Source: Neocallimastix lanati (nom. inval.) | Taxonomy: Eukaryota; Neocallimastigomycota; Neocallimastigomycetes; Neocallimastigales; Neocallimastigaceae | Reading direction: 5' to 3' | DNA length: 64,000 nt | NCBI GenBank assembly: GCA_016946835.1 | Contig: JACVTC010000157.1 | Span: 1 to 64,000 of the forward strand | Part shown: positions 57,952-64,000 of the stretch, one piece after another | Position numbering within the stretch: the stretch's first letter is position 1 | How the letters are laid out: every line of letters starts with the position of its first letter | Made by a program: the position numbers and the translations under genes | Notes under the pieces: generated by a model | The model's database searches: none | Told to the model about the DNA's origin: nothing | What the model saw: the letters and a program-made list of their open reading frames with translations, nothing else

Positions 57952-58724
57952 GGGGAGAGCGCATTTCGGAACCGCACGTGAATAAATATAAGCCACATAT
58001 TTTTTGAGATGGCGTATTATATTTAAATTTTTTTATATAAATAAATAATTAAATAATAATTAAATAAATATTTTATAATAAAATAAATATTTGAATTATA
58101 ATAAAAATACAAGTACTAATAAAATAAAATAAATAAAATAAATATGTGAATAATAATAAATTGCAAGTATCAATAGAAATAAAATAAAATAATATAAAAT
58201 AAATAAATATGCAGTGAAATAATAATATATAATATGATAAAATAAAATAAATAAGATATTGATATGAAATTAATATAAAAACTGAATTTAGCAACAAATA
58301 AATTATATAATAAAGTAAATGATATAGCATATATATGTTAACATGAATTTTATTATAATTTTTACAGTATTTTAAATTAATGTAAATTATTATATTTCTA
58401 TATAATAAACAAACTTTATAGTTAAAAAAATAGTATAAAAAAAAATAATATTAAATATTATTATTAAATAATTAAATGAATAAATTAATAAATAAATAAA
58501 AATTTTCAGAATATGGCGAATGTAAATCATCATTTTTTTTGAAATATATCACATTTTAAATATTTTTAATAATTATTTTTTCAAAGAAATTATATGTGCC
58601 ATTTTATTTTAATATTTAAATATTATTCATAAATAAAAATTTATAAAAAATAATATAAGCCACATTCCGAAATGAAAATTTATGTAAAAATATTTAAAGC
58701 CACATTCCGAAACGCACCACTCTC
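57952..58724 (+). mobile_element. Inverted deletion derivative of the MULE
   Basis: A 773-bp element made only of the MULE right end (57952-58084) joined to the MULE left end (about 58085-58724), in opposite orientation to the 6.9-kb copy. It has no coding capacity. The right edge reads GCACCACTCTC instead of GCACCACCCCC, and no matching target duplication was seen, so that edge is uncertain. It would be mobilised by a transposase such as the one at 55475-56923. Confidence 0.75.
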
Positions 58725-58849
58725 GTCCAAAACGCCAATTTTCACGTGATATATCAAATTTTGAGGCTTTTTAAATTAATAGTTATATGATACTATTTTG
58801 TTGTATTATTAATTTGTGATTTTTTTCTTAAATTTGGAATTATTATAAT

Positions 58850-58957
58850 AATATAGAACATATAACAAACAATGCCTCAGAATCACTCAATAATTATTTA
58901 AATAATTTATTTCCAACAAAACCATCTTTTTATGAATTAACATATTCTATATATTTA
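58850..58957 (+). pseudogene. MULE transposase fragment
   Basis: Plus-strand translation gives NIEHITNNASESLNNYLNNL, then FPTKPSFYELTY, matching the third catalytic region of the transposase at 55475-56923 (NIDHITNNASESYNSYLKNL, KKPSFYKLIY). About 36 residues with no start; a remnant of a second transposase copy. Confidence 0.8.
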
Positions 58958-60584
58958 ATAATAATTATTAAATATTAAATTTAATATTATCTCTTTTGCC
59001 AATAATAATAAAATAATTTCTTATTCATATATTATCAATATTCGATATATATTATTAATTATAATATTTAATATATTAAATTAAATAGTTAATTTCTTTT
59101 TAATATATTTTATAATAATATTATATATATAACCTAAATATTCTTATATATTACCTAAATATTCATATTTATTTTAAAATTTATATTAAAAATTCATAAT
59201 TCTTTCTATATATTATAATATAATAAAATAGTTGTAATTATTTAAATTATAATTAATATATAGTTGATATTATTAATTATATTAATATGTATAATATATT
59301 TAAATTATAATTAATATATATAGTTGATATTATTAATTATATTAATATGTATAATATATTATATTCTTATATATTATTATAAAATATATTTATATTATTG
59401 AAATATAATTTTTATATGCAAATAATCCTAATAATAACCATTCTTCATATTTTATACAGAGAAGTTACCTTGGTTATAATTTTTGGAAAGGATATTAATA
59501 TTAATAAAATATTATTATACTATTAAAAATAGATAGCAAAGTCCCATATATCATTTATTATAACATATGACATCACATGTATTTATTCATAATTTAATTT
59601 TATTTATGTATTTATATAAAAAATTGTTATACTTTAAAACTCTATTTTCTCTAACTTAAATAAACTGCTAATAATAATTAATACAAAACAATTTAAAGGT
59701 ATTATGCCTTTGTGTCTTTTCTATCGATAGTCAGTTAATATAGATAATTAAATAATAAATAATAAATAATTGAATAATAAATAATTGAATAATAATAAAT
59801 AATTAAATAATTGAATAATAAATAATAAATTATTAATTATTAAATAATAAATAATAAATAATTCAATAATAAATAATAAATAATTTAATAATAAATAATA
59901 AATAATAAATAATAAATAATTAATAATAAATAATAAATAATAAATAATTGAATAATAAATAATAAATAATAAATAATATATAATTAAATAATAATAATAA
60001 TAAATAATAAATAATAAATAATAAATAATAAATAATAAATAATAAATAATAAATAATAAATAATAAATAATTGAATAATTGAATAATAAATAAATATATA
60101 AATAATAAATAATAAATAATAAATAATAAATAATAATTAAGTAATAATTGTATATTTATATTTTTATTTTTAATTTTTTTTTTTTTAATTTTCTTTATTA
60201 TTTATTAATTTAAAAAGGCAAAAAAAAAAAAAAGTTTAAATTGTTTTATTAAATTAATAAAATATATTAAATATTATTCCACCAATCATTACTATTTTTT
60301 ATAAATTTTTTTTTTTTAAATTTATTTATTAATAATAATAAAGTTCATTCCTCAAAACTTTTTTTTATTTTTCATTTTAATTAAAAAAAAAAAAAAATAT
60401 ATATATATATAGATAATAAAAAAAAAAAATATATATATATATATAAATAATAAAAAAAAAAAAAAAAAAATAAAAATAATAAAATTTAAAGATATAATAA
60501 TAATAATAATAATATAGATATATTTCTATTGAATTGACAATTATGGAAAATATATAAGATATAATTAGTAAAATTAAACATTTG

Positions 60585-60621
<37 letters not shown>

Positions 60622-60741
60622 TTAATAATCATTCAGGATAGTCAATAATTTTACTTTAAAAAAAGAAAAGCAATTAATTTAAATTTCTTTTAATTATAAG
60701 AATTTCAAATTTTTAAATTTTAAAAATTATAAATTATTAAC
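58958..60741. repeat. AT-rich sequence and AATAAT arrays
   Basis: TA-rich sequence with a local direct repeat near 59235 and 59300 (ATAGTTGATATTATTAATTA), AATAAT/AATAATTG arrays at 59745-60140, A and T runs and TATATA tracts up to 60620. The last 120 bases are the upstream region of the MATE gene; no promoter element is identifiable. Confidence 0.7.
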
Positions 60742-62073
60742 ATGGCAATAAAGCTTTCAGAACATTTTAATTATAGTAAATTATTAAAATTTACAATTCC
60801 AACTATAATTATGATGATATGCACCTCATTATATGGAGTAGTTGATGGAACTTTCGTTTCAAATTTTGCAGGAAGTGATTCATTAGCCGCAGTAAATATT
60901 GTATGGCCAGTGATAACGTTGTTTGGTGCCGTAGGAACCATGGTTGGTTCTGGTGGTAGTGCTTTAATTTCAAAAACATTAGGTGAAGGAAAAAAAGAAT
61001 TAGCCGTAAAATATTTTTCAATGTTGATTTATTTTGAAATTTTGGTTGGTATTATTCTTTCAGTTATCGGTGTATTTATTGTAAAACCTATTGCCATGCT
61101 CTTGGGTGCTGAAGGTGCGATTTTAGAGAAAGGTGAAAATTATGGAAGAATTTTATGTGCTACATTACCAGCATTTATTCTTCAAAATTCATTTCAAAGT
61201 TTTATGGTTGCTGCTGAAAGACCAAAAATAGGCTTATTTACTTCAATGACCGGTGGTGTGGTCAATATGTTTTTAGATTTTTTATTGATTTATGTCTTTA
61301 AAATGGGAATTGTAGGAGCAGCTATTGCCACTGGTGTTGGTCAATGTGTTGGAGGGTTATTACCTTTGATGTTTTTCTTATTTAAAAATAGCACCAACTA
61401 TCGACTAGTTATTACGGGGTTTGAGATTAAACCCATTGCTAAGGCTTGTTCCAATGGATTATCCGGAATGGTCATGATTATGTCCATTTCCATAGTGAAT
61501 ATGATCTATAATTTCCAGCTATTAAGACTTTTAGGATCTGGTGGTGTTATTTCCTATGGTATTATTCAATACATTATGTTTTTCACCGTTGGATTTCTGT
61601 CTGGTTACTCTCATGGATCCATTCCCATCGTTAGTTATCATTATGGTGCAGAAAATGTCAATGAAATAAAAAATTTATTTCATCGCGGATTAGTCATCAT
61701 TTTTATTTCATCGATTATCTTCTTTGGATCTACCGAATGTTTAGCCCCAGTGTATTCAAAAATTTTTGTAGGCTATGACGATGAATTATATAAGTTGTCG
61801 GTACATGCAATAAGAGTTTATTATTTTTTTATTTTAGTTGGAGGTTATAATAGCTTTATTTCCGCTTTCTTTACAGGACTCAATAATGGTAAAATTGCTG
61901 CCATTATTTCATTGTCAAGAACTTTACTTTTTGAAGGTGGAAGTATTCTCCTGTTGCCTCTTATTTTTGGTATTAATGGTATATGGATAGCAGTAACGGT
62001 TGCAGAAGTAATCTCTGTATTTGTTGCTTTTATACTTCTTATATTGAATAGAAAGAAATATGGTTATTTTTAA
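60742..62073 (+). CDS. MATE-family multidrug/cation efflux transporter
   Basis: A 443-residue integral membrane protein without introns. Two homologous halves with about twelve hydrophobic segments: first MatE domain about residues 15-175 (IPTIIMMICTSLYGVVDGTF, SGGSALISKTLGEG), second about 235-395 (GLSGMVMIMSISIVNMIYNF, SHGSIPIVSYHYGAEN). The ASGGS/ALISKTLG and PIVSYHYGA motifs match prokaryotic NorM/MepA-type exporters, which expel cationic drugs or metabolites using Na+ or H+ gradients. Length (about 440-450) fits the bacterial MepA-like group, not the longer plant or animal MATEs. Context suggests acquisition from gut bacteria and AT-shifted codon use since; the substrate is unknown. The ATG at 60742 (AACATGG) is first in frame. 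Confidence 0.92.
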   Translation: MAIKLSEHFNYSKLLKFTIPTIIMMICTSLYGVVDGTFVSNFAGSDSLAAVNIVWPVITLFGAVGTMVGSGGSALISKTLGEGKKELAVKYFSMLIYFEILVGIILSVIGVFIVKPIAMLLGAEGAILEKGENYGRILCATLPAFILQNSFQSFMVAAERPKIGLFTSMTGGVVNMFLDFLLIYVFKMGIVGAAIATGVGQCVGGLLPLMFFLFKNSTNYRLVITGFEIKPIAKACSNGLSGMVMIMSISIVNMIYNFQLLRLLGSGGVISYGIIQYIMFFTVGFLSGYSHGSIPIVSYHYGAENVNEIKNLFHRGLVIIFISSIIFFGSTECLAPVYSKIFVGYDDELYKLSVHAIRVYYFFILVGGYNSFISAFFTGLNNGKIAAIISLSRTLLFEGGSILLLPLIFGINGIWIAVTVAEVISVFVAFILLILNRKKYGYF

Positions 62074-62145
62074 TTAATATAAAATATATTTAAATTATTA
62101 ATTATTAATGACCCTACTACTACTACTATCATTACTAATATGCTG

Positions 62146-62176
<31 letters not shown>

Positions 62177-63083
62177 TTTTATTTTTTATTTTTTATTCAT
62201 TTAAAAAATTATGAATAGAATATGGAATTATCAAAATAAAAAAAAAAAAAAAAAAAAAAAAAATTTATAAATTATACTAATGATTAAAAAATAGAGATAG
62301 AAACGTAGAAATATTAATTAAATTTAGATTTAAAATTTTATATTCACATGTAATTCTATATAATATAATAGATTAATAATAGTATAGTTTACATTTTTGA
62401 TATATTTATTAAAAATATATATTTATATATAAATAATTATATATATATATATATAAAAGTTTATATTTTTATATTTGTATAGAAAAACTTTATAAATTAT
62501 TTATAATTAAATAAAATGTTTTTATGAATATTTATTATTAAAAATATTATTAAATTATTTATTTATGTATTCTGTTTTCTTCTTCTTATCTTTTATATTT
62601 TAAGAAAAAAAAATAATTATTTTTTAATTTATTTTTTTTTTTTTTTGTACTTTCTTTAAAATATATATAATATATATATATATATATAAAGACAATAAAA
62701 TTTATTGATTAATGTATATAATTTTTAAATTAAACCTGTTTTTTTTTTTTTTTTTTTTTTTTTTCAAAAATTATACTTTGTTTGTTCTACCAAAAATAAT
62801 AATAATAATAATTATAAATAATAAGAAGTAATAGCAATAAACAGTTGATAAATTTCTTCACTGAGCATTCTTGTTAAAAAAAAAAAAAAAAAAAGAAAAA
62901 TTTAACAAACGAGACTTCTTTATTACTTCTTTAAAATATTTGTAAAAAGTGACCTTCATTATTTATTTTATAAAATAATATTATAATATAAATACTAATA
63001 ATCAATAGACAAGTATTATTAATTATAATAGTTAGTTTTATATATATTATTTATTAATAATAATATTCCATTATTAAATTTCC

Positions 63084-63123
<40 letters not shown>

Positions 63124-63380
63124 CTTTTTCAAAATAAACAAAAAGTTGACTTAATATTTCATTATTAATATTAGTTGTAGTAAATTATTTTTTTTTAACA
63201 ATTATAATATATTTTTAATATATTTATTCATTCCTAAATACCTTTAAATATTAAATAAATTTAATAATTTAATCCTATATTTCACTTGAATTCAATTTTT
63301 ATACATTACAATAAATAATAACAATAATAAATAATAAATTACAATAAATAAAAATATTATTTATATCATTATTTTAGAAT
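62074..63380. other. AT-rich intergenic sequence
   Basis: T and A homopolymers (62145-62174, 62238-62263, 62740-62764, 62877-62894, 63092-63123) and TATATA tracts; nothing coding. Confidence 0.7.
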
Positions 63381-63562
63381 ATGTGAAATGTATGAAAAAT
63401 AAGCTTCAAATGTATTGAAACATATTGTAAATAATATATAAGCCACAATGTATTAATATAAAAGCGTTTTAATTTAGAATAATTAAGTGCTAGAACTTTT
63501 TATCATAAAATATATTAATAAAATTGACATAATTATAAATCAGAAATTCATGTCTTTTAACA
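63381..63562 (+). repeat. Probable 5' LTR end of a copia-like element
   Basis: The sequence ends TTTTAACA immediately before a GATTAAGAGTCTCA primer site, the same arrangement as the copia element at 32766. The start is a guess (TGTGAAATG at about 63382). The partner LTR is outside the window. Confidence 0.45.
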
Positions 63563-63633
63563 GATTAAGAGTCTCATTTGACTCTTAAAAAGATTCTTAG
63601 CAATAGAATATTTTGCCGGAAACAATATTATGT

Positions 63634-63669
<36 letters not shown>

Positions 63670-64000
63670 TGAATTTAAAATTTTGATAAAAGCTGCTCAT
63701 AAGTCAATTTTAGGAAAACTAATAAAACTGATTGCAAAATTAAAGAAATGAGTAAAATATAAAATAGTTGATAAAAGGAAGTTACTGCAAGTTAAATAAA
63801 CCTCTAAAAATATTAATTTAATAAGAAAAACACGCTAAAAGTATATAAAAGAAAATAATCTTCATAATAGAGACTCTTAATTGAAATTAAAATATGATAT
63901 TTTAATAAATGAACTCTTAGCTATTAGTAATATAATATATCTATACATGAAGGAATCTACTATGTGATTAACTATTTCAGCCCCATGAATATACAAAACA
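63563..64000 (+). mobile_element. Start of a copia-like element (cut by window edge)
   Basis: The primer site GATTAAGAGTCTCA at 63563-63576 overlaps a perfect hairpin (TTAAGAGTC/GACTCTTAA). The rest is untranslated leader-like sequence with an A run at 63634-63664. No ORF has begun by 64000. Confidence 0.5.

Overview
The window is eukaryotic and extremely AT-rich. It is packed with homopolymers, AAT/AAC, TAA and ATTTT microsatellites, Asn-rich low-complexity coding sequence, LTR retrotransposons, a FLYWCH/MULE-type transposase, ankyrin-repeat genes and one bacterial-looking transporter without introns. This combination fits an anaerobic gut fungus (Neocallimastigomycota) best. That is an inference from composition and gene content; no marker gene in the window proves it. 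No rRNA, tRNA or CRISPR feature was found.

Layout. 1-2711: broken 3' part of a Ty3/gypsy element (element 1) with its 3' LTR. 2716-12927: a nearly complete Ty3/gypsy element of the same family (element 2) with 797/750-bp LTRs, CCHC gag and Asn-inflated pol. 12928-14778: old LTR-like sequence. 14779-21868: a second-family Ty3/gypsy element (element 3) with two 882-bp LTRs, a perfect ATTTG target duplication, a structured leader, gag, and pol in the +1 frame. 21874-25125: further old LTR sequence, including two divergent single LTRs of the element 3 family, each also flanked by ATTTG. 25131-32490: AT-rich LTR debris, two copies of a structured GC-richer island, and large tandem arrays. 32563-32760: N-terminal fragment of a FLYWCH transposase gene. 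32766-38408: a Ty1/copia element with indistinguishable 241-bp LTRs, a GTTTT target duplication, a tandem hairpin array and no reverse transcriptase core. 38705-45198: two head-to-head ankyrin-repeat paralogues. 46090-50600: decayed coding and retroelement remnants. 50976-57892: a 6.9-kb MULE-like DNA transposon with its transposase gene and a 3-kb ATTTT satellite. 57952-58724: an inverted, internally deleted derivative of that transposon. 58850-58957: another transposase fragment. 60742-62073: a MATE-family efflux transporter. 63381-64000: the start of another copia-like element, cut by the window edge.

How the parts relate. Almost everything here is mobile DNA or its debris. The only plausible host genes are the two ankyrin-repeat genes and the MATE transporter. 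The retroelements sit end to end, separated by AATT/ATTTG-type junctions, which suggests repeated integration at the same kind of short palindromic target beside existing LTRs. The copia element lacks its own RT core, carries several disruptions and still has matching LTRs, so it was probably moved by enzymes of a relative. The MULE and its deletion derivative form a pair of the autonomous/non-autonomous type. The ankyrin paralogues share a 495-bp near-identical tract inside otherwise diverged proteins, which suggests gene conversion across the inverted pair.
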